Shown here piece by piece: positions 34,986 to 46,180 of a stretch of 64,000 nucleotides of DNA. The translations under genes and the position numbers were made by a program. Position 1 is the stretch's first letter; every line of letters starts with the position of its first letter. The notes below the pieces were generated by a model. It searched no databases, had not been told where the DNA came from, and saw only the letters and a program-made list of their open reading frames with translations. The DNA is from Schistosoma haematobium (taxonomy: Eukaryota > Platyhelminthes > Trematoda > Strigeidida > Schistosomatidae): the NCBI RefSeq assembly GCF_000699445.3, contig NC_067198.1, positions 40,275,523 through 40,339,522 on the forward strand, in the 5' to 3' direction.

Positions 34986-36135
34986 TATTGGTTCGTATTT
35001 TAGATCGTGACTACGATATTGGTTGACAGTTGTTTTGAGTTGTATAGGTTCTTCAACTGTGGGGATGCTGCCCTAACTTTGACAATCCGTGCCTTCATAT
35101 CTGCATCACATCCTCCGTGTTCATCGATGATGCTGTCAAAGTGCATGAAAGATTCCCTTGTAAAGTATGTTCGATAGTGTGATGCCTCAATAGTTCTCAC
35201 ATTTTCTCAGATCTCGTTTCTTAGGTACGTCGCTGAGGTGTCCTTCTTTCCAGTCTTCCTGTTGCATTTGTTCTTCCTCCCACATTTTCTTGTATAGAAG
35301 GTTTAACATTTTTGAGTTACCTTTGTGTCTGACATGAGTGTGTTTGCCTATACATTGTCAGGTCCTGCTAAATTCCCATTCTTCATTTGTCTGATAGCCA
35401 TCCTGATTTCTTCGGTCGTTGGTGGAGTGACATGTATAGGAATGTCTGTAGGTGCTGCTTCGATGTCCGGTGGATTCAATGGGGCTAGTCTATTCAAGAG
35501 TTCCTCGAAGTATTCTACCCATCTGTTCCTCTGTTCATGAATCTCAGTCATTGTCTTACCATCTTTGATCTTGACCAGTCTCTCTGCTTTAATATATCTT
35601 CCTACAAGTTTCGTCGTTGTGTCATATAGCTGTCTCATATTTCCCTCTCTTGAAGCTTCTTCTGTAGCTGCTAGATCTTCTACGTATTTCTGCTTGTCGG
35701 TTCTAATGCCCTTTCTTCACTTACTTGTTTGCTTCTTTGTATTCGGCATGATCCTCGACTTGCTCTGTTTTTGTTTGAATGTTGTTATCTGCTGTCTTCT
35801 TGTTCTTCTTTTCTTCAACCTTGTCCAGGGTTTGCATAGAGATCCATTCCTTATGAAAATGCTTATTGCATCCCAGCACCTCTTGACACGTTGAATTTAG
35901 TTCTTCTTTGATCCCTTTTCAGTTGTCTTGCATATTAGTTTCATCTTCTTTGAATAGATCTTGTAGTGCTCAGAACCTGTTGTTGAGTTATTTTGAATTG
36001 GTTGAGTTTATCAGGGAAGGCTTTATTAAACCATTGTCTAGTTATTCATTGCATATTTTGCTTCAGTTTCATCTTGGCCACAACCAGGTGTTGATCTAAA
36101 TCTACAACAGCTCCTCTCCTGGTTCTATCTAGGGT
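34986..36135 (-). pseudogene. RTE-like LINE with RT palm deleted
   Basis: Minus strand, in order: endonuclease end 'lvvAKMKLK'-type near 36060-36085; linker; KYVEDLAATEEASREG..QLYDTTTKLVG near 35600-35700; EIHEQRNRWVEYFEELLNR near 35490-35545; EEIRMAIRQMKNGN..GPDNV near 35350-35410; WKEGHLSDVPKK and ENY near 35215-35250. It then jumps directly to DSIIDEHGG near 35100-35130, skipping the catalytic palm, and ends near LKNLYNSKQLSTNI. The same junction is present at 49436-49985. Non-autonomous at best. Confidence 0.8.
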
Positions 36136-37346
36136 TAATAATTTGATCAGAATAGTTTTCCAAAGAATTGTAATCAAACTTCAGTATGCCAACTTTCTAC
36201 TTTTTTTATGTGACTTTAAAACACTAGTTTCCTCATAAATCAAATTAATGATGAAATAAACAAAGAATGTATAGTTAATGTTGAAATGACTCAGATGTGA
36301 TATACTGAAACCTAGAAAACTGAAATAAGTGAAAAAATTAAACAATTTTAAATCTCATTATGAATAACAAATATTTTCTGATGTTACATAAACGACTAAA
36401 ACTATTTTGTTTTATCTAATCTAAGAAATTATAATCACACGTTTCTTTTTCAAAAAGAACCTTCACCATTAAGAAGAAATGAGAAAATATCTAATACTAC
36501 CATAGATTTAGCCCGTTCTGTTTCTTGGAGTAAATCCAATTTATTTTCACTTTTTGTTGCTGTTAGATAGGGTAGGATATTTGGAAAAGGTGATACATTT
36601 ATGGTTTGTGCTACTCATACGGGTATATATATATCGGAGATTGGAAGTAGGATCCTTATTGAGAGAAGAGGAAAATGACGAGTAGCAGAAGTCGTCCGGT
36701 TAGCATCAGGAATGGAAGAACGATGGATTTTGTAGAACATATAATTCAAATGGTTTATTCAATGTAATGTTTTCATATTTTACGAATGCAGTGTGTGAAT
36801 CAGCATGATACAACTGATTGGTTAACCCTTATTCAAGTCTTCGTTCATTACACTTTTAAATCTATTTTAATTGTATAACTGCGAAATATTGGACTGATAA
36901 TATTTTTATGTTATCCTAATTTACAAGATTTCATTGGGCTTACTACCCAGTGATATCGGTTTCATCGTTCTTAATATATTAATTAATTATGCACCTATTG
37001 CACAAATTATTTCCCATTGGTGATGGAGTAGGACCATATAATTACTGTACCAGTTTTCGAGTTATAATAATATAATGTATGTCGAATTGCTGTCTTCGTC
37101 TCCTGATTGGTTATTTGAAATAAAATAAACTGAGTGTGGTAATTGAAATCTGTGGTAGTCCATTTGTATTATTGATTACAGAGAAGGTCAATAATATGAG
37201 TGATATAAGTGAACCCGTAATCAGTGAATTGTATAATCTTATAATAAGATTAAGTGGTTTGTAAGAAGTTGAAGGTGATGACAGTTACAAGTATTATATT
37301 ATTCATTAAAATGATTAATTTAAATGCCTTTTTAATTAATTCAAAC
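36136..37346. other. non-coding stretch, nothing recognised
   Basis: AT-rich, short ORFs only. No exon, RNA gene or known repeat could be supported. Confidence 0.4.
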
Positions 37347-37429
37347 TTTTGTGGAGATTGTAATAATTTCAGTAGTTGAGATCGTGAGTCGATTAAAGCT
37401 GGACCACCATGGAAAACCTGGAAGCACTG
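37347..37429 (-). mobile_element. Sm-alpha-like SINE tail fragment
   Basis: The plus strand reads 'ttttgtggagattgtaataatttcagtag', then 'ggaccaccatggaaaacctggaagcactg', the complement of the SINE tail up to the stem I arm of the hammerhead. Promoter and ribozyme core are missing. Confidence 0.7.
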
Positions 37430-39421
37430 TCAATTTAGTCGACTGGAGTTTCACAAGTCAACTAAATCACTTACACTATGTGTGGAAAAACCAGTTATAT
37501 GAAAGCAATCAAAATAGCACTAACCTCCAGAAACTAAGTCGATCAACAACCCAACCCAGTGTACTAATATCGGACCATAAAGCAGTGAATCCTACTCAGT
37601 TGATGACAGTAAACTGTGTTTTGCCGTATGAGGGTATCTCCAACCAACAAACTGACCAAACAACGCTCGTTCGTGTTTGTCGAATATGAAAACCCATTAA
37701 CACTTAAATATACGTTACTTACACGTGTAATTGTTTATCCACTTCAAATTAACAGACTTGCACTCAAGTTGTTTATATTTGAGTAGGATGTCAAGCCGTC
37801 GTCAGTCTATCAGTTACAACTTAAACTGCTCTGAAGCAGATTAAACTTAAGATTATTTCTCTAGAGGGATTGGGAATGTGCAACTGCTGTCAGTCGCTAA
37901 CAGAGACGTGACAAACTGAGTGCCACTGAAACGCTGAGTCCTGAAATGTAGCGCCTCCTACATTTTCTTGGTGTAAACAGACCTCTTTATTATGGATCGT
38001 TATATGGATGTCGTGATAGATAAACTGAACGACCAAGAAAACTAAACTCAGTTTGCTTTTCCGATTCTTCAATTGGTAAATTTCCCGATATCAAGAATAA
38101 AGTTAGTACGATCCGCTTTCAGTCAGGTAAGTAATGTGAAGAGTTTGCTCAAAAATATCAAAAAGCACTTCACTTGTGAAAGTTATTGTCAGGTCAGATT
38201 ATACTATTAATATAGTGACCATGGAACAAAAGATCATAGTAACAAAGATAGTACGGAAGTAAGCCATTCGAAGTGGAGAATCAGAATAAAGCTCAGTTGT
38301 ATATGGTAATACTCACCAAAACAATTTTAATAACTTCGTTGGACGTCTTACAATATTCGACAGACACCTAAATCACTATTTCTACGGTTATTTTTTACAA
38401 ACGCTACAAATACTGGAATTATTACCCTGATCAAACAACGGGAATTAACTGTACCAAAACACTGAAAACCATCTAGCTATCTATTCCATACCGTTACTTA
38501 GCAATTTCATACAGAATTAATATTCTAATTCAAATATGATGACACATAATAACCAACTGCTCTTACACGAAACTAACCAACTGAGAAGTATCTCCGAATT
38601 CATATATCACGCGTGAAATAATGGTAACATCTGAAACTTAGTCCATTAGAAAATCCGGTCAACTCTAATTTAAAATTTGAGGTAATTTATAGATACTAGT
38701 ACGAGCACTCAATTACGAGTTCAATCTTGTAGTTAGTACACAGAAAGTAACTGCATAAAAATGATTATATATAGCCTGCTAAAGTGAATTCACATAAAGA
38801 ACAAGAACTTCATTGTAGCAATTGTCATTACTTGCAGTTCGTATGGTGAAATGGACTGAATTTAAGTGCGGAAATGTGACATTCTAATAAGCAATTTCTT
38901 CAACAAATGAATCTTAGAAACCACTTGCTGTTCACAATTACTATAAAGACAAAAGCTGTATGTCTTTATCGGAATCTGCTAGGTATCGTTTAATCAAAGG
39001 ACCTAACTATCAGAAAATCCGATGCCATATTTTCTTGCATCCCGGCGTTATTACTTCAAACTAACACCACAGTCGCTACTAGTCCTGACTAGACAAGAAC
39101 CGAGCATACCTCATTTTGTTTTCTTTAAGTTAATTGTAATACGAGAATCTTGGTTTCTACAAAATTCCTTTTATCTTTTACGTAGGACAACTGGCCTTAA
39201 GTTGCCTGGAATTATGCCGCAAATTCGGAATCAAAAATTAACTAAGCCGGAGTAGAGCATATAACAATTATTGGGTTATATGACCATAATTACATAGTTC
39301 AAATACAATATTTCACAAACCATCCAGTTAGTGAGACAACAAAGACACTAATTGCAGAGACCTGAAATGCATCATGAAAGCATATTTCAAGAAATTTCCT
39401 ACAATGGCAAATTTAGATGGC
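37430..39421. other. non-coding stretch, 3' flank of the FET-family gene
   Basis: Nothing recognised. The rightmost few hundred bases should hold the 3' UTR of the minus-strand gene that stops at 39422. No perfect AATAAA was found on the minus strand close to the stop. Confidence 0.4.
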
Positions 39422-42400
39422 TTAATAAGGCGCTGGACGTGCCCGACCTGTTCCAACACTACTTCCACGCATGGGACCACCACCTCGACCTCCTCGATTG
39501 GCGCTTGAAGTAGGATTCATTGCCCCGCCTCGTCCAAACCCAGGATTGCTCTGTTGAGAACTGGAATTCATAACTGCAGCAGGTGGTTGAGCACTTCGAC
39601 TAGTTGCATTCAAGTTATTTCTAGAATTCGTATCAGGATTACTAGATCCATCGCCTGAACGAGTTGACTGAAAATTAAAAGCAACGATTACAATGATTAA
39701 AAATGGTGATCAGATGAGTTGTCGATAAACAAAATGAGATAGCAAGAATTTTTAGCGATGTAGTTGGCAAAAATCTTTAAAATGATAATGAAACGTAGAA
39801 AAATGACGTACATAACCATCCCAGTGATAAAGTTTATAGCATAAGTAAATGCTTTTAAGTCGTAACTTACCCAAGGAATTACATCAGTATTTACAAATGA
39901 GGTTAGTTGTAAGGCTGAATATATAGTTTATGGATCAAATCTGGAAACATCGGTGACAAGATTTCTTACTTCCAACAGTAAAATTAGTGCACAAATCAAT
40001 TAAATACAGCTCAAGACCATAACAAGCAAGGTGGATATGTTATCATCTGCGATGATGATATAGTCCTCAAACCATGTAATTTATTCACAAGTCGGCAACC
40101 TACTTATTCAAGACTGAGACTTAAGACGTCAACGAAAAAGAGGTCCACTTACTGAAAAGGTAGTTTAAACTCCTATTACCACAACGACAATTTTAACGGA
40201 CTGTTAGTGTTATTATAAGACAGCTACGATTCGTAGATAATGCTTCAAACTCTATAAACGTTTTGTTTGACATAAGGGTATCAAAGTTGTCGTGATTAGT
40301 TTCACTGCTGCTTTTACGTACCAGCATGTTCAACGAAAGAAATAAGTCTATGTACCTCTCATCTTTCTTATCAAGTCGTTAGTAGCGCTTAATTTTCCGT
40401 ATCTGTACATATACTGATCTACATTTTTAAACGTAATACCACTGAAATAAGAGAAAATATTTAAGGACAACAAAATAATAACCAAGACTGCAACAACGTT
40501 TATTTCACACAGAACCTCAAGTATAAATTGAAATACTTTAGAATGAAGTGTCCTCACGCATTACAACTACATACTGTTTAAATACAAAAAATTATGGAAA
40601 ACCCACCTGGCACCTATTACATTGTTCTCGCCATGAAAAGTTAATATTACCACACTGTGGACAGCTCCAGTCACCTTCCCTTGAACCTGCTTGAGCCGAA
40701 CCGACGCTAGGTCGTACAGAAGAACCATTGGTAATTGCTCCACGGGCACCTCGAGAGGCTGTGCTTGCTCCGCGACCCATACCTGGATACTCCTTGGAAT
40801 CAAAGTGGGCAGCCAGCTGAGGGTTGTTCGCTGTAAGAGCAGCAAGGCTGGCCGCAGCAGCCGCACTGTTATTCATCAAACTGGCAACAGTGTTCCCACT
40901 GGCAGCCGCAGCCACAGCTGCGACAGCCAGAGCAGCAGCAGGATTGTTTGGTCCATTTCCATTTCCTCCCAGCAAACCACCTCCCCCAGGAGGGATAATA
41001 ACTGGTCTTTGACTGTTAATAGCTTGTTTGACTTCAATCTTTCTTCCCAAAAATTCATGCTCTAGTAGAAACACAAAATAAAAAACAATCAGTAACGACG
41101 AGTGAAACATATCAGGAAATGTTGAAGTAAATCATGTTAGGAAAATACCTTTAAACCACTGAATAGCCGATTGGACACAACTTGGATCTTCATAAGTTAC
41201 AAGCGCTTCGCCTTTAGGTATACCTTTTTCTTTAAATATCCATATCATGGGCATACCGCTTTTGGAATTGATCTATATCGTAAATTACCATTACTGTAAA
41301 TAGATACCTTGATTTTCCCGACGACACCAAATTGAGACTTCATCACATCGTGATCAATATTTTGAGGCAGATTACTGACAAAGATTGTATCCTCCCGGAG
41401 TCCATCAGCTGAACAATCGGTTTTACTTTATGAATGAATAACTTACGATTAGTGACACTGGGCAAGTTGGAACCCGATCGAGAACCTAAAAAAGTAGGAC
41501 GAGAAATATGACTCATATAAAAGCTGCTGAGTTTTCAGCTATCAAATTTGGAAAATTCACTGGAAATCACTTACCGCCAAACTTGTTATATCCACCTCTT
41601 TGGCTGAAAAACACTAATCTTCGTTAAATTCAAAATAGTGAAAACACAAAAACACCAGAAGACAACTTGCTTCTGTAAAAAAAATATTAAAGTGGGGGAG
41701 CCAAAAATACCAAGACTCACACATATACCATAAAACCATTGACTGGTAATTACCAATAAAGTTACCCAAAACACTGACGAAAAACACAGCTCCCACTCAA
41801 ATTGAACCAAATACGCGACTGATTGGGAGACACTCAAAAATTTCGATCAAAACTCAAAACACCGTTCGATATTCAGATGTACCAAAGATTTTGGATTTAA
41901 CATACCTGCTGCCTCTTCCAGAGCCCAATCCACCGCGAGTGTTCGTGCCAGTTGGGTCTTGGAGGAAAGCGACTGGATTAAAACCTGAAATTCAGAAATC
42001 CCATATTGTCAAGAAAATCTAACCTGCAAGTCCTTGTTCGTGAGCTATGGCCTCTAAAATCGCTCCATTAGCAGACATCGTTTGCCCAAAAGCATTAGCC
42101 ATGAGTGGCCCAAACTGTTGCATATCTTTAAAAATAAGAAAAGGTTATAGTGCAGTACCGGTACTGAAGCCTGCTTGGACAGCTGACAATCCAGGAGGCA
42201 TACCTTGCCCCATTCCAGGATACTGATTGAATGACCCAGAGAAATTAGGGTAAGCAAAGCCTCCGGCAGCTGAAAATTATAAACAACAAGTTATCAAACA
42301 AACCGGGTTGCATAGGGACTTGTGAACCGTCTACCTGACATACGGGAATCGAAGAGGTTTGGTTGTAAGCAGAACCTGTTTGGTCAAAATTATATGAAGC

Positions 42401-44630
42401 CGCTGACTGAGCCCCAAACATAGAGCCTGGAACTCCAGCAGCTGGATTTCCTTGTTGAGAAAGCGCATAACCTTGAAGCAACTGAGCGTTTTGATCACTT
42501 GCTGTTGGATAGTGGAAGGGGGGGTAGCCAGCTTGACTAGCCTGTTGCATGTTAGCATATGTGAACTCTAAAACCAAGAAAAGGACATATAAACTTGTAT
42601 TTTGGTCAACAAATAAGTTCAAATTCATTTCGGCAAACCAAGTCTTAGGTTAATTGCTGGTTAATAACGCAAGACATATAGAACAAAAAGTACATGCAAC
42701 TGTATTTAGATAAATGGTAAGTCAATCTATTCACTTTAAAGATTTAGCTTTATTTAACGTTTTTCAAGCCAACTGATTGACTCATCCAAAGGGGAGTTTG
42801 AAATAATTCTTATTTATTACAACAATCAGTAAGATGTTCCATTTAGGCAACCAACATCTGCAGCGGTGCTGCATTTTCAGAAAGTTAAGTTAGGGCCAAG
42901 GAGGATTGACCCTAAATGTTTCATCCTCCACTATTTCAGGGATTGCCATCTTTGGTGGTTGGGCTTTCCGGAGTACGAAGTCAACACTAAAAACTCACAA
43001 AAGGTCGTGTGATTGGCCTTCTATCGTCTTTCTCTGGGCCTTGTTAAACGCTCCTCGATTGGTACAAGTACTACTCACCTTATTCAGGTAATTCAAAAAG
43101 AAATACTTTCCCACACAACAAGCAACCGTAAATTATTAGCCGCCCTTGTTCTTCGGACAGCACTAGAGATGGAAATACATTTTGGAAAGAGCTTCTCATG
43201 TTAGCACACCTCAAGCGAAAAACCACAGGTGCAACCGTGAATGCATGAAATAAGATCGGTCAAACTGAAGTAGGAACTATAATTAGAAATGTATTACATA
43301 CTGAGACAAGTAAACAGTGACAAGAGGACTAGATATTAAAGCCGTGACTCAAGTAGTTAACCTCGAACCCGATGTCTGCTAGCCCAAGCTCACATGCCAA
43401 AACAAAAAGAATTTAACGAGTAGAGATAGTGATGTCAACGGTCATGGAGAACTAACCAAGAAAATGTCCAGAAAGAGTGAACGAAATATGGGAACATTAA
43501 CTCTACGTCGACTGATCGCTAGTCGTAGCTCGAAGGACATCAAAACTGATATCATTTACTCAGCTCGTCACTCAATAAAATACTAACTCCAGAATAACCT
43601 CAGCATTACATACATTTTTGAAGGAATCCGACACTTGATCCCTGCTACAGATAAATATGCAGTCGTCGGTTAGGACTGTAGTGCGCGAGATTGTTCTAAG
43701 CGATCAAAATAGTCGATTGACTTTGCTTAAAATCGGCCAGTGGTGCAGATGCATTAACTCTTCATTTTCCACCTATCTCTGGGCTTTATCATTACACTAC
43801 ACTTGCTAATCCTCAAACTCATTTCTTGTTTTTGAACCATCCATAGTTCTTTAAAGCCAACTACACGATAAACATATGGAGACGGGAACATATTGCTTGA
43901 GTAAGAAAGTAACTAACGTGTATGCTATGCCGTTAGGCATTTGTTGTACTTGAATCTGTCTAACCTGTTACGTTATTGGTTGGATGGTGCGATTAAGATA
44001 CATCACCGTACAGTAAGACTGAATCAGTTGAGAAATTCAGCTTCTTTTAAGGTAAAAGAACTAACACATCACAGGCTTCTGGCAATTACTTTTCGTACAA
44101 CTTCGGGAGCGCGACCAAAATTAAATAATGGTTTCGAACAGGGCGAAATCTCACTCCGATGGGCCCGAACACTTAGCATGAAATAGGCTGTTATGGTTGT
44201 TCATACCTGGCGTTGATCTTGAAACTAGGGCGATAGGAATAAGTGAAATGAGCCATTAGGCTTCCGAGCTTCTCGAGTGATACTTTCAGGTCAGCATGCC
44301 TAACCGTGCTTGAACTACACAACTTATGGCAAACTACGTAATTTACAGTCGCGGGTTTGTTATAGAGGCCCAGTAAGATTATTTTAGCCATTTGATCGCA
44401 ATTTAGTCTACGAATGACTGAAAATAAACGGGAATTGCCGTTAAGGAAATTGCCAGTTCCACACGACCTCTTAAATGGCCAGCAACTGGCAAAATGCTTG
44501 AAACATAGAAAAGTCCAGGACTTATAAAATGAAAGACAGTCCCCAAACTAGTTAGCTTCTATCCAAGTTGACTACAAACTAAAACGTAAAATGAAAACAA
44601 CAGGTAACTTTTCTACTCACGATCAGCCAT
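39422..44630 (-). CDS. FET-family RNA-binding protein (FUS/EWS/TAF15/Cabeza-like)
   Basis: Eleven coding exons (minus): 44621-44630, 42304-42567, 42159-42269, 42024-42125, 41906-41984, 41576-41604, 41447-41485, 41308-41408, 41149-41272, 40607-41061, 39422-39667. They sum to 1560 nt, 519 codons plus stop, with every GT-AG junction in phase. The N-terminal third (1-200) is low-complexity, rich in Gln, Gly, Ser, Tyr and Ala, then Gly/Arg. An RRM spans about 219-300, with RNP2-like TIFVSNLP and ending LGRKIEVKQA. An Ala/Gly-rich linker follows. A RanBP2 zinc finger (416-438; W418, C420, C423, N425, C434, C437) precedes an RGG-rich tail ending RARPAPY, a PY-type nuclear import signal. The domain order is that of FET proteins: nuclear RNA/ssDNA binding, transcription and splicing. 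Several introns are 33-39 bp. Intron 1 (42568-44620) is 2.05 kb. The choice of the 10-bp first coding exon rests on phase and the MADQ start. Confidence 0.87.
42568..44620 (-). other. large first intron of the FET-family gene
   Basis: Donor gtgagt at 44615-44620 and acceptor ...tttag at 42568-42572 (minus). No repeat or internal exon was recognised in it. ORFs here are short and unsupported. Confidence 0.6.
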
Positions 44631-44869
44631 CTCTGATTAGCGCGTAACAACTGTCTTTCACTGATTAAAACACTTACAGTTATCAAGTAAAACTCCCTTC
44701 ACTAGAAATACCAAAGTATAATATACCAGGAAGAAAATCTATCTTAGTTTTCCATCATAAGCAAATTACCAACGAAACATTCAACTTCACTTGGTCAAGG
44801 TAATGGATTCCGCATTTACTTAGTTATGGTGTCTGATGATACAGATTCGGATTTTCAGATCTGTGTAGT

Positions 44870-45880
44870 GAAGACAGAACGCCTACAGCCCATGTTGTTC
44901 CTTTTCTAGTATGCTTCTGTAAGTGTCTAGCCTTCTCTTGAATGAGTCAATTGAAGGCGCTCACACCACTTCTTCAGGTAGCAGGTTCCTAGAATTTATG
45001 ACTGTGGGGAAACCTGTATGCTACGGGTAATTTGTTCGTTCTTGATTTTTCTGCCCGCCTTCTGTTACCTCTGAGTTCTCCAAATCTGTAGAAGGAAAAA
45101 CAGAAGATTTACCAGGTCCAAAATCATTTCTTCGTACTATATACATCAAGATCAGATCACCTCATAATCTGCGGTAAGACAGAGTAAAGAGGTCTAGCTT
45201 ATCAAAACGCTCTTCGTCTGGTAAACCTCGGAGTTTTGGAATCTCTCGGGTAACTGCCCTCTGTACATTTTTCAAGATACCCGAGTCACCTTTCAAACAG
45301 GGGCTTGCAGTCTGAAGAGTTCTTAAATTTAGTTCTCATCAAGGTTGTGCATACTGTAGTGAACACAGCAGTATCTAAGTCCGTAAGTCTTTTTTGAAGC
45401 TCAAAGTGTTCTAAACCTCTCAGCTACGACCTCGTGGCAGTGAGCCGTGGTCGTAAATTCATGACCCAACGTCACCCCGAGATTCTTATGAGACCGGACT
45501 ACGAGTGTTGGCATTTCCCCTACGCTACACCTATTTACATTCGTATCCTCAAAGTGTATGTAAGCGCACTTTGCTGCGCTGATAGACATCAGCAATTTTT
45601 TAGATCAGCTAATCATAAAGTGGGCATGAGTCTGTGTCTCCTGATATTTCCCACCAGATTTTTACATCATCAGCGTAACGTAACATTGGGGGCTCAAATA
45701 TATTTGTGAGTTCATTTAGATACACTATAAAAATTGAAGAACCAAAGACAGGACTTCGCGCTACTCCACTAAGTACTAGTCTTCAGAAGAAGCACATAGA
45801 ATTGATTCTTACTTTCTGTCTATAACCTATCAGGAAATCGTCAAGCAATTTTAGAGCAAGTCTGCTGACGCTCCCACTTT
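44870..45880 (-). pseudogene. CR1-like (SR1-type) LINE reverse transcriptase fragment
   Basis: The minus strand carries, with stops and shifts: AAKCAYIHFEDTN near 45545-45580; VRSHKNLGVTLGHEFTTTAHCHEV near 45430-45505; a SYRRLRGDLI-type block near 45140-45190; and NSRNLLPEEVVSAPSIDSFKRRLD near 44930-45000. The motifs 'KDLGV', 'C...A' and 'NSLPEEVV.A...N.FK..LD' are typical of CR1/Jockey-like RTs after the palm. This is a different LINE class from the RTE copies. The catalytic palm is degenerate (45600-45870). Confidence 0.7.
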
Positions 45881-45884
45881 CTCT

Positions 45885-46180
45885 TTATTCTGATGGTTGA
45901 CTGAATTATGAAGAACTCCATATCTCAAGTGAAACACGGAATACAACTAGATGATTCGAACTTTGAGGATGACCTGGTTCTTCTATTTCATACTCGCGAA
46001 CAAATATAAGTGAAGACAACAAGTGTAATGGCAGCATCTGTAGCAGTAGGTCTCATCACACACAAGCGAAAAAGTGACATCTTCAAGTACAATATGGAGA
46101 ATACCAACACAATCACACTTGATGGAGAAACTGTGGAAGAAGTGGAATCACTCACGAAATCCACTGCGGCAGACAATTTC
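45885..46180 (+). pseudogene. RTE-like RT fragment
   Basis: Read on the plus strand with shifting frames, it follows the RT palm and thumb of the RTE copies: a 'mVDWIMKNS'-like start near 45895-45920, a degenerate FADD (45955-45975), GLITHKRKSD near 46045-46080, and LDGETVEEVESLT near 46110-46150. Both ends are truncated. It lies tail-side to the CR1-like fragment, on the opposite strand. Confidence 0.65.

Noticed and set aside
40691..41065. Plus-strand ORF of 124 codons
   Set aside because: Shadow of the Ala/Gly-rich exon of the FET gene on the opposite strand; serine-rich because of the repeated codons.
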